Of a stretch of 5,040 nucleotides of DNA, positions 1 through 5,040 are shown piece after piece. This stretch comes from an uncultured Clostridia bacterium (GTDB taxonomy: Bacteria > Bacillota > Clostridia > Christensenellales > UBA1242). The notes beneath the pieces are model-generated. The model searched no databases. It was not told where the DNA came from and saw nothing but the letters and a program-made list of their open reading frames with translations. Each line of letters begins with the position of its first letter. Within the stretch, counting starts at the first letter, position 1. The stretch is from NCBI GenBank assembly GCA_947625955.1, contig CANQQH010000081.1, forward strand, positions 1 through 5,040, read 5' to 3'. The position numbers and the translations under genes are program-made.

Positions 1-132
1 CCTATACTCTTCAAACTGCGGCCCCAAAATATCAAACTCATAGCCGCAGCAAGGGCATAGATTTTTCTTGAACTTATAAGGGTCGATGTCAAGCCCGCCA
101 TATCCGCAAACCGGGCAAATATATTTTTCCAT
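1..132 (-). CDS. Small zinc-ribbon (CPxC...CPCC) hypothetical protein, C-terminus cut by window edge
   Basis: I translated this by hand from the ATG at 132 leftward; 44 codons are open to position 1, so the 3' end lies outside the window. The visible part carries CPVCGY at residues 6-11 and CPCCGYEFD at 26-34. The pairs C6/C9 and C26/C29 are a typical four-cysteine zinc ribbon, with an extra C28. Small proteins with CPVCG(Y/F) and CPCCG(Y/F)EFG blocks around a short acidic/proline stretch are common uncharacterised proteins in Bacillota. The start is supported by AAGGAG at 143-138, five bases before the ATG. It is transcribed away from the 347-1114 gene, and a TATAAT box lies at 188-183 on the same strand. 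Its function is unknown. Cysteine-rich CPCC proteins are often single-gene accessory proteins, but the sequence does not show a binding partner. Confidence 0.8.
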   Translation of the reverse strand, partial: MEKYICPVCGYGGLDIDPYKFKKNLCPCCGYEFDILGPQFEEYR

Positions 133-182
133 TTTCTCTCCTTCTCCGCCGCCCGCCAAAAATTTTTCAAGCCAACACTTTC

Positions 183-232
183 ATTATACATCATCAAAGC
201 GAAATCCCCTACGCTTTTAACCAAAATTTTTT
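183..232 (-). promoter_or_regulatory. Probable promoter of the zinc-ribbon gene, with upstream A/T tract
   Basis: On the minus strand there is a perfect TATAAT at 188-183, which would start transcription near 176 and give a leader of about 44 bases with AAGGAG before the ATG at 132. No good -35 is seen at the expected place (206-211 reads TAGGGG). However, an AAAAAATTTTGG tract at 232-221 falls at about -56 to -45, where an UP element would sit and could compensate. The -10 is seen directly; the UP-element role is inferred. Confidence 0.45.
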
Positions 233-285
233 ATAGTATCAAAACCATACTCCCCAACAAAATGTCGCGAGCCCTCTTTTGCTGT

Positions 286-314
286 TTGCGTTCTCTGCGT
301 CACTATGGTATAAT
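286..314 (+). promoter_or_regulatory. Sigma-70-type promoter of the 255-residue gene
   Basis: A perfect -10 box TATAAT at 309-314 is preceded by TGG at 306-308, which is an extended -10 (TGn). TTGCGT at 286-291 is a weak -35 (3 of 6 consensus bases) with exactly 17 bases between. Transcription would start near 321, leaving a leader of about 26 bases with GGAGG at 336-340. The same layout recurs at 1159-1188. Confidence 0.7.
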
Positions 315-346
315 TCTAGCAATATTAACTCTAGCGGAGGTAAAAA

Positions 347-1114
347 ATGCTCAAGGAATATCGTTTGGATGAAGGCTATAAAGCAAATATAACTTCGGCA
401 GAACGGAATGCACTCATTCGTTATTGTCTTTCTATTGGCACGCGAGCCAAATGTTCAACGCGCGCTTTAATGCGTCCATTCAAACAAAAATATCTTACAG
501 CTGCCCTAAGCGAAATGAAAGACAACCATTCAAGAAAAATTGCAGAGTACTCAAAGAAAATTGAACTTTACAACAAAGGTGAACTCCAACTTTCGCAAGA
601 GTATATTGATTCTTTTGGTAGCACCCCAACAAAGGCGCAATTTGAAAAATACATGAAAGCCCTTATCAATCAAGAGCGCGATATTATGCGGACTCTTTCA
701 AAAAGTTATCAAATATTCGTTGACTTTGCTTATACCAATAAAAATGTACTTGCCTTTCATGAATCATTAAGCCCCCGTATTACATTTGGCTATTCGAACT
801 CTCTGCACGAGGAATGTGATTTTGCTCTAACAAAGGAAATAAAAAACGCCTTTTTGAACTCCTCACTCAAAGAATCACAAACTTTTGAGCAAGATTGGAC
901 CCACGATTGGGGCCACGTTTATTTCAACTCAATTATTGAACTTTTATATGAAGATTTAGAAATTTTCGTTGGAGAACGTCTTGTTCTCTCAACCTTGTCG
1001 CATGAGCACTGCATGACCGTCTTCCTCACCGATGAAGAACTTGCTGCTTTTATTGACTTTGAAGGAAAACGAAAAGAAAATCTTATAACACAAAAGAAGC
1101 TTAAAGATTCTTAA
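347..1114 (+). CDS. Unrecognised 255-residue soluble protein
   Basis: I do not recognise this protein. The start at 347 is well supported: GGAGG at 336-340 lies six bases upstream and a good promoter ends at 314. The protein has no signal peptide or long hydrophobic segment, so it is probably cytoplasmic. Residues about 45-125 are rich in K, E and Q with regularly spaced hydrophobic residues and look mainly helical, perhaps coiled-coil-like. The second half is more aromatic and acidic, with W184/W188, H186 and H190 close together (DWTHDWGHVYF, 183-193) and a HEHC motif at 219-222 before an acidic LTDEELAAF stretch (227-235). The His/Asp/Cys clusters could bind a metal, but no known catalytic motif is evident. 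The gene stands alone: its own promoter is upstream, and the next gene has a separate promoter 44 bases after its stop. No clear terminator follows it. Confidence 0.85.
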   Translation: MLKEYRLDEGYKANITSAERNALIRYCLSIGTRAKCSTRALMRPFKQKYLTAALSEMKDNHSRKIAEYSKKIELYNKGELQLSQEYIDSFGSTPTKAQFEKYMKALINQERDIMRTLSKSYQIFVDFAYTNKNVLAFHESLSPRITFGYSNSLHEECDFALTKEIKNAFLNSSLKESQTFEQDWTHDWGHVYFNSIIELLYEDLEIFVGERLVLSTLSHEHCMTVFLTDEELAAFIDFEGKRKENLITQKKLKDS

Positions 1115-1158
1115 AAAAACACAAATATGCAGAGGCATTTACATCCCTCTCCTGCCAT

Positions 1159-1188
1159 TTGCGTTTCGCTGGCTGATTATGATATAAT
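1159..1188 (+). promoter_or_regulatory. Sigma-70-type promoter of the four-gene cluster
   Basis: TATAAT at 1183-1188 is preceded by TGA at 1180-1182 (extended -10). TTGCGT at 1159-1164 is the likely -35, with an 18-base spacer. Transcription would start around 1195, giving a leader of about 25 bases that contains AAAGGGG (1203-1209), ten bases before the ATG at 1220. It shares TTTGCGTT and TGnTATAAT with the promoter at 286-314. There is no other convincing promoter in the short gaps before the next three genes. Confidence 0.7.
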
Positions 1189-1219
1189 ATACTAAATCAA
1201 GTAAAGGGGCTCCACTTTT

Positions 1220-2182
1220 ATGAAAAAATTTCTGGCAAGGATTTTCATATTCGCGTCATTAATCGTGACCATGGCAAGTTTTAGTGCCTGCAAAGCGCCC
1301 GAATACCAAATCGCGGAATATAATAACAACAATTCCCCCTCGATAGATTTTATGCAGCCATGGGCCTTTTATAACAAAAGCACCAGCGAGCTGACATCGC
1401 ATTTTGATAAACTTGCTGAAAAGGGATTCAACACCATTATCATACAAAGCGTTGCAAAATATATCTCAGGCGAGCCGAGCGTCTGCTACTATCAAAGCCA
1501 AACAGAGTTTCCAAAGTCGCATCCTGACTTTCTTCAAAATGTTATATACGCCGCCAAGGCGAACAATATAAAAGTGGTTGCTGGCATTTGCAGCGACGAT
1601 TATTGGTGGCAAGGCAGTCAGCACAACTATAACGACGAAACGATGCAAATGCTTTACGCTCAGGAAACAAATTGCATAAACGAGTTGCTGCACTATGATA
1701 TCGACGGCCTATACTACGCAAACGAAATGTATTCCAATCCGTATGGCTACGAAACGCAGTGGGCAAAGCACCTCAACAGCCTTATAGACTATATAGAAAA
1801 GCAAAATCCGCAAATGCCATTGTGGCTCTCACCCTTCAATTCTTCGGCGTTCAATCAAAGCGGAAACAGCAAAATCGAGATGTGGGACAGATTTTTTAGG
1901 CTCACGAACTTTCGAGAGTGCGACCTATTTTTGTTGCAAGACGGCTTTGGCAACTTGCCATCTTCACCCAACAAGACCGAGAGCCGAAATGTTTATAATC
2001 TGAATTTGAGAATACGCAACTGCTGTTTGCATAGCAGCAAAGCAAGCTTCGCTTTGAACACCGAATATTTCGCGAAAGGCGGTTATGCTTCTGCGGCTCG
2101 CATTAAACTTCAAACTCACTACGCCAACAAACTTGGAAACGTTATCGCTTGCTTTTCATACTCACACTATTTCTTGCTCTAA
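1220..2182 (+). CDS. DUF4434-type TIM-barrel lipoprotein, glycoside-hydrolase-like
   Basis: A lipid-anchored exported protein of 320 residues. Residues 1-24 form a lipoprotein signal: K2-K3 and R7, a hydrophobic core (8-20), then a lipobox FSAC with the modified Cys at 24. F at -3 is less usual than L, but the rest fits. After a short Asn-rich linker (31-40), the body resembles the DUF4434 family, whose members are TIM-barrel, glycosidase-like proteins. Supporting blocks are FMQPWAFYNKS (44-54), GFNTIIIQ (69-76), an IDGLYYANEMY block (161-171), LWLSPFNS (201-208), FLLQDGFG (237-244) and FSYSHYF (312-318) near the C-terminus. E169 and D241, at the ends of predicted strands, are candidate catalytic acids by analogy; this is inference. 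The length fits a single barrel, so it looks complete. It probably acts outside the membrane on a glycan. The Shine-Dalgarno site AAAGGGG is ten bases from the start. It is first in the cluster and has no terminator after it. Confidence 0.8.
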   Translation: MKKFLARIFIFASLIVTMASFSACKAPEYQIAEYNNNNSPSIDFMQPWAFYNKSTSELTSHFDKLAEKGFNTIIIQSVAKYISGEPSVCYYQSQTEFPKSHPDFLQNVIYAAKANNIKVVAGICSDDYWWQGSQHNYNDETMQMLYAQETNCINELLHYDIDGLYYANEMYSNPYGYETQWAKHLNSLIDYIEKQNPQMPLWLSPFNSSAFNQSGNSKIEMWDRFFRLTNFRECDLFLLQDGFGNLPSSPNKTESRNVYNLNLRIRNCCLHSSKASFALNTEYFAKGGYASAARIKLQTHYANKLGNVIACFSYSHYFLL

Positions 2183-2184
2183 CC

Positions 2185-2223
2185 CCGCCACGCGGCATCA
2201 AATCTAATCTTCGCCTTTGGCGA
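2185..2223 (+). other. Two small hairpins in the gap before the ATP-grasp gene
   Basis: The 55-base gap holds two perfect short inverted repeats: CCGC-CAC-GCGG at 2185-2195 and TCGCC-TTT-GGCGA at 2211-2223. The second ends two bases before the Shine-Dalgarno AAAGGA (2225-2230). Neither is followed by a T run, so they are not terminators. They might affect mRNA processing or ribosome access, or be chance. Confidence 0.35.
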
Positions 2224-2237
2224 GAAAGGAAAAAAAC

Positions 2238-3182
2238 ATGTATTATTTAGGATTAAACAAAAGTACAGTTCAATATAGCGATTGTTTTGAAAAATGGATC
2301 TTGCTAAACGGCGACGATGAGTTTTCCTATAAAAGCATATACGGCACGACAATTGACTACAACCAGCTTGAAAATTTCGAGGCAATTTCTCGCTACTATT
2401 CTCATTGCATAGATGAGATCAAGAAGAACGACAAGAACGCAAAGTTCATGCTCTATAACCAAGCCGCAATTGAATTTATGGACGACACTTCTTCCCTTGT
2501 TTGTTTGAATGATATAAACCTCATAAAAAAGCTAAACAACAAGCCTGAGTGTAAACGCCTTTTGAAAGATGAAATCAATGTTCTTGACCACAAATACCTC
2601 AAAGCAGACGAAATAAGTTTTGAAAAATTGAATAGGCTTTTCAAAAGGAAAAACGGAAAATATGTGGTGCAGCAACCAGTTGGGTTTGGTGGCGAAGGAA
2701 CATATCTTCTCGATAAAAAAACGATGCCAAAGCTTGACAAAAACATCACCTATGCCGCGACTGAATATATTGAAAATTCCCTACCCATAAACAACACCTT
2801 CATGATTTCTGGCAGCGACATTATGATTTTTGATGGCTCGTTGCAAGTTATAAAGGCAGACGACGAGCTGATATATGATGGCTATGACTATGACGGCTAC
2901 AAAAAACTTTCCAAAGCCCTGCAAAAAAAGATATATTATCAAACGCAAAAGATTGCTCAAAAGCTTCGAACTCTAGGCTATCGAGGAATTGGCGGCGTTG
3001 ACTATATTATTGACGGCAATCAAAACATCTTTTTCATGGAAATAAATCCGCGTTTTCAGGCGTCGTCGTGCGAACTAGACAAGAATTTGAGAAAGCAAAA
3101 CCTGCCAAGCATTTTCACTCTCAACTATTTGAGTTTCTATAACGAAGCCAAATTCAAAGAATATTGCAACAAAATAAATTAA
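2238..3182 (+). CDS. ATP-grasp superfamily ligase, substrate unknown
   Basis: A cytoplasmic enzyme of 314 residues expected to use ATP to activate a carboxylate as an acyl phosphate and join it to a nucleophile, usually an amine. ATP-grasp hallmarks in order are: a start-of-domain helix with K102 and K106 (NKPECKRLL, 101-109), the flexible glycine-rich loop QPVGFGGEGTYLL (146-158), the hinge between lobes TEYIEN (175-180), GVDYII (253-258) with D255, and the metal-binding strand FFMEINPRF (265-273) with E268 and N270. The N-terminal 90 residues are the variable part and match nothing I can name, so the substrate cannot be read off. An in-frame TTG at 2217 would add seven residues, but ATG 2238 is chosen because AAAGGA (2225-2230) lies seven bases before it, whereas TTG has no such site. 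The gene lies 55 bases after the lipoprotein gene and 16 before the PPase-like gene, so cotranscription is likely. It could be a peptide or amino-acid ligase, or a carbamoyl-phosphate-synthase-like relative. Confidence 0.88.
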   Translation: MYYLGLNKSTVQYSDCFEKWILLNGDDEFSYKSIYGTTIDYNQLENFEAISRYYSHCIDEIKKNDKNAKFMLYNQAAIEFMDDTSSLVCLNDINLIKKLNNKPECKRLLKDEINVLDHKYLKADEISFEKLNRLFKRKNGKYVVQQPVGFGGEGTYLLDKKTMPKLDKNITYAATEYIENSLPINNTFMISGSDIMIFDGSLQVIKADDELIYDGYDYDGYKKLSKALQKKIYYQTQKIAQKLRTLGYRGIGGVDYIIDGNQNIFFMEINPRFQASSCELDKNLRKQNLPSIFTLNYLSFYNEAKFKEYCNKIN

Positions 3183-3198
3183 TAAAAAGGAGAAAAAG

Positions 3199-3534
3199 AT
3201 GCAAACAAGAGATTATATTGGAAAGATTGTGAAGGTCAAAATTGACAGACCGCTAGGCTCAGCGCATCCCAATCATGGGTTTATTTATCCCGTGAATTAT
3301 GGGTATATTCCAGGCACTATTTCTGGTGACGGAGAAGAACTTGATGCCTATGTTCTTGGTGAACACAAGCCATTAGAAACTTTTGAAGGCAGAGTTATAG
3401 CTGTTATACAGCGCCTAGATGATAATGATGACAAGTTGGTTGTTATGGCAGACGGAAGAAATTATAGCGATGAGCAGATAAGCGCGCTTGTTGAATTTCA
3501 AGAAAGATGGTTCACAACCAAAATATTGAGATAA
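3199..3534 (+). CDS. Short inorganic-pyrophosphatase-like protein (family I type)
   Basis: A 111-residue protein resembling the core of soluble family I inorganic pyrophosphatases, which hydrolyse PPi to two phosphates with Mg2+. The best match is FIYPVNYGYIPGT (28-40) plus DGEELD (44-49). Against the E. coli enzyme from memory, Y30 and Y34 match Y51 and Y55; D44 and D49 match D65 and D70. The LDDNDDKLVV block (73-82) matches the region of D97, D102 and K104. Differences are notable: E46 replaces D67, K14 stands at the E31 place, the loop holding R43 is shortened, and the C-terminal segment with Y141-K142 is absent. Full enzymes have about 175 residues. Similar short proteins, also ending in an FQER(W/Y)F block, are known in Bacillota and are usually annotated as pyrophosphatase, so this is probably a natural subfamily rather than a broken gene. 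AAAGGAG (3186-3192) lies six bases before the ATG. True PPase activity is uncertain. Confidence 0.82.
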   Translation: MQTRDYIGKIVKVKIDRPLGSAHPNHGFIYPVNYGYIPGTISGDGEELDAYVLGEHKPLETFEGRVIAVIQRLDDNDDKLVVMADGRNYSDEQISALVEFQERWFTTKILR

Positions 3535-3547
3535 TATTGGAGAAAAT

Positions 3548-4453
3548 ATGAACTGCAAGTTGAGTCAAACGGATTTTGAAATGATAAAGCGTCAAAACAT
3601 GCTGGCGATTATTTCGCAAGTCCTTATTTTATTGGGAGCTTTGGGCGTTGGCGTGATGCTGATTTTATCTGAACTGCTCTACCCCAGCATTGAGGAGTTT
3701 TCGCTGTGCCCACCATGGTATCGCGCCGCTATGTATGTTTCGCTGTTCGTTATAACAATCGGCATTGTTGGTTGCGCGTTTTTCAAAAACCGAAGAAATA
3801 CGAGCAAGGATGAATTTCATGTTGCGCTCATAATATTCTTGATTGGCTTTTCACTCAGCATCGGGTTTGCATTGGCGCGCAACGAAGCATATTGGAAAGA
3901 CGTTGTGATCTGCATTGGCGGAGCACTCTGCTCGGTTGGGCTGTTTTCAGGAATTGGCAGCCTCATTGGTCTTTTGAAAAAACTAAATGGTAGGTTTGCA
4001 AAAATCTATAACAACTTGGTTTTCGCAAAGCCGCCTAAAGTGAAGCCGATTATCATGGGAAACGGACTAAGATGCACCCTGCCAAAGGGCGCAACCCCAT
4101 CGCAAATAAAAAAGGTTGAAAGCTATTTCAAAACAAGCCTTCCAATCGAACTTGTTGAGTTTTTGCTTGAATTTGATGGCGACGGCAACCTGCTCTTCTC
4201 GGCTCGAAATATCATTGAAACAACAGAGAGCGTGCGCGCAAACTTCGATAGCGTCTTCGATGGCATAAACACGCTTTGCTATTTCGGTGGGAACGGATTT
4301 GGCGACTATTTCTGCTACGAAATTGATGAAAGCGGCTCAATCCAAGCTGGCAAAATCTACCTATGGAAGCATGAAACAAACAAAGCAATAGAAGTTGCAA
4401 AATCGTTGCCTGAACTCATTGAAAAATATTATGGCGGCGAAATAGACGAATAA
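3548..4453 (+). CDS. Four-membrane-segment protein with C-terminal SMI1/KNR4 (SUKH) domain
   Basis: A 301-residue membrane protein. Four hydrophobic segments occupy about residues 19-41, 57-79, 91-110 and 117-143; the lysine-rich stretch after the fourth (KKLNGRF, 144-150) suggests that both ends face the cytoplasm. The C-terminal domain (about 178-297) looks like SMI1/KNR4, also called SUKH: LPKGATPSQIKKVES (178-192), a helix with LPIELVEFLLEFDG (198-211), LFSARNIIE (216-224), the aromatic/glycine core YFGGNGFGDYFCYEI (245-259), and IYLWKHET (270-277) before a final helix. In bacteria SUKH domains are best known as immunity proteins that bind polymorphic toxins, but many are lone proteins with other roles. 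GGAG (3539-3542) lies five bases before the ATG, and the gap after the PPase-like gene is 13 bases. It is last in the cluster and is followed by a terminator. No toxin gene is seen in the window. An immunity role is plausible but unproven. Confidence 0.87.
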   Translation: MNCKLSQTDFEMIKRQNMLAIISQVLILLGALGVGVMLILSELLYPSIEEFSLCPPWYRAAMYVSLFVITIGIVGCAFFKNRRNTSKDEFHVALIIFLIGFSLSIGFALARNEAYWKDVVICIGGALCSVGLFSGIGSLIGLLKKLNGRFAKIYNNLVFAKPPKVKPIIMGNGLRCTLPKGATPSQIKKVESYFKTSLPIELVEFLLEFDGDGNLLFSARNIIETTESVRANFDSVFDGINTLCYFGGNGFGDYFCYEIDESGSIQAGKIYLWKHETNKAIEVAKSLPELIEKYYGGEIDE

Positions 4454-4461
4454 CCGAAAAC

Positions 4462-4494
4462 AAAAAAGGAAATCGTTTAGACTTCCTTTTTTTT
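4462..4494. terminator. Bidirectional intrinsic terminator between convergent genes
   Basis: An inverted repeat pairs 4462-4471 (A6GGAA) with 4483-4492 (TTCCT6). Inside it is one A-C mismatch, a TC/GA pair and a GTTTA loop. On the + strand it continues into T8 (4487-4494). On the minus strand the left arm becomes a T run (TTTTTT, then GTTTT). It lies 9 bases after the stop of the SUKH gene and just after the stop of the minus-strand gene at 4500, so it can serve both. Confidence 0.85.
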
Positions 4495-4499
4495 CATGC

Positions 4500-5040
4500 T
4501 TATTTATGTTTTTCGTCAGGCTGCGAATCAACATTTGCCAACTTGTCACCTGCTTTCGCGCTCAGCATTTCGTGAACCTCTTCGAAGAACTCGTCAGCCT
4601 CATTAGGATCGAAGGTCTTATGCTGCGTTGTGCCGTCTGGATTAATGAAAACATACTCTTGTTTTGGAATTGAAAATTCAAATGGTGAGAGCAAGGTTGA
4701 CTTGAATGGGTCGTTTTCAAACATCTGGCAATAGGTGGCGGTTCGATAAACTTCCATCAACTTTTTGTTTTTTATGAGTTTCAAAAACTCTCTTGGAGTA
4801 ACACCGTATGGAGCAAGCCTTTCAGCAAAAATTTTGTACCCCTCTCTTTCGTCTTTTATTGCGTGAGCGCCGAAAACTGCCAACCCCAAAAATCCCTCAG
4901 GGCTGAACTGCCCAAGATAGGCTGATGTGAAAATCGAAGACGCAACCATTGACGCAGCCATGATACCAAACATAGTGTTCGACATCATTCGATAACGCTT
5001 GAAGTCTTTGTATTTCTCCGAATGTTTGTAGCCAAGCGCA
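4500..5040 (-). CDS. Unrecognised protein with a hydrophobic segment, N-terminus outside window
   Basis: I do not recognise this protein. A start at ATG 4988 would give 162 residues, but it has no Shine-Dalgarno site close by. The frame also stays open upstream to the window edge (codons 4989-5039 read ALGYKHSEKYKDFKRYR), so the gene most likely starts beyond 5040; 179 residues are visible. Residues 18-43 of the visible part (from MMSNTMFG to SAYLG) are hydrophobic and may cross the membrane, with a second, shorter hydrophobic stretch FLGLAVFGAHAI following. The remainder is soluble, with charged helical parts, a block YVFINPDGTTQHKTFD that looks like a beta hairpin, and a polar acidic C-terminal tail ending DEKHK. 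The basic residues before the hydrophobic segment (KYKDFKRYR) suggest that the upstream part is cytoplasmic. It is convergent with the SUKH gene and shares its terminator. Confidence 0.75.
   Translation of the reverse strand, partial: ALGYKHSEKYKDFKRYRMMSNTMFGIMAASMVASSIFTSAYLGQFSPEGFLGLAVFGAHAIKDEREGYKIFAERLAPYGVTPREFLKLIKNKKLMEVYRTATYCQMFENDPFKSTLLSPFEFSIPKQEYVFINPDGTTQHKTFDPNEADEFFEEVHEMLSAKAGDKLANVDSQPDEKHK

Noticed and set aside
1131..1157. Imperfect inverted repeat GCAGAGG...CCTCTCCTGC as a terminator of the 255-residue gene
   Set aside because: The stem needs a bulge and a wobble pair, and no T run follows it.
1199..1217. Weak hairpin AAGT...ACTT around the AAAGGGG ribosome site of the lipoprotein gene
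   Set aside because: It has only four plus two base pairs interrupted by a bulge, too weak to support a regulatory claim or riboswitch.
1259..1766. Three overlapping minus-strand open frames of 62-75 codons
   Set aside because: All are antisense to the DUF4434 lipoprotein gene, with protein composition unlike real proteins and no start signals.
2217..2237. TTG at 2217 as start of the ATP-grasp protein
   Set aside because: The AAAGGA site at 2225-2230 lies downstream of this TTG and fits ATG 2238; the seven added residues (ARKEK-type) are just the translated ribosome site.
2179..2385. 68-codon minus-strand open frame spanning the junction before the ATP-grasp gene
   Set aside because: It is mostly antisense to the ATP-grasp coding region, Cys/Arg-rich in composition, and has no ribosome site.
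2453..2749. 98-codon open frame on the minus strand
   Set aside because: It lies wholly inside the ATP-grasp gene, has no ribosome site, and the + frame has clear conserved motifs here.
4212..4549. Two minus-strand open frames of 62 codons
   Set aside because: They are antisense to the SUKH domain; one also runs through the terminator and into the right-hand gene in another frame.

Overview
The window looks like a piece of an AT-rich, low-GC Gram-positive chromosome, most likely from an uncultured or gut-type Clostridia-like bacterium (Bacillota). The grounds are strong purine-rich Shine-Dalgarno sites (GGAGG, AAGGAG), TATAAT promoters with TGn extensions, close gene packing, a lipoprotein signal, and protein families common in that group. 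All five stop codons that terminate genes inside the window on the + strand, and the one on the - strand at the right, are TAA. The lineage is an inference from style, not from a marker gene. No rRNA, tRNA, CRISPR array, transposase or phage gene is visible.

Left part (1-1114): a truncated minus-strand gene for a small CPxC/CPCC zinc-ribbon protein (start at 132) is divergent from an unrecognised 255-residue soluble protein (347-1114). The 214-base gap between them holds promoters for both directions.

Middle (1159-4494): a promoter at 1159-1188 precedes four same-strand genes with gaps of 55, 16 and 13 bases, ended by a hairpin-plus-T8 terminator at 4462-4494, so they probably form one operon. 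In order they are: a DUF4434-type TIM-barrel lipoprotein (probably a glycoside-hydrolase-like exported protein), an ATP-grasp ligase of unknown substrate, a short 111-residue protein of the family I inorganic pyrophosphatase type with altered active-site positions, and a protein with four membrane segments followed by a SMI1/KNR4 (SUKH) domain. How they work together is not known. An ATP-grasp ligase makes an amide or similar bond and a pyrophosphatase-like protein may act on a phosphorylated product, while the first and last genes act at the membrane or cell surface. A role in making or modifying a surface or peptide product is possible but unproven.

Right part (4500-5040): a convergent minus-strand gene shares the symmetrical terminator. 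Its reading frame stays open to the right edge, so its true start lies outside the window.

The most interesting points are the ATP-grasp / short-PPase / membrane-SUKH cluster, the substituted active site of the short PPase, the membrane-anchored SUKH architecture, and two promoters in the window that share the same TTTGCGTT plus TGnTATAAT layout.
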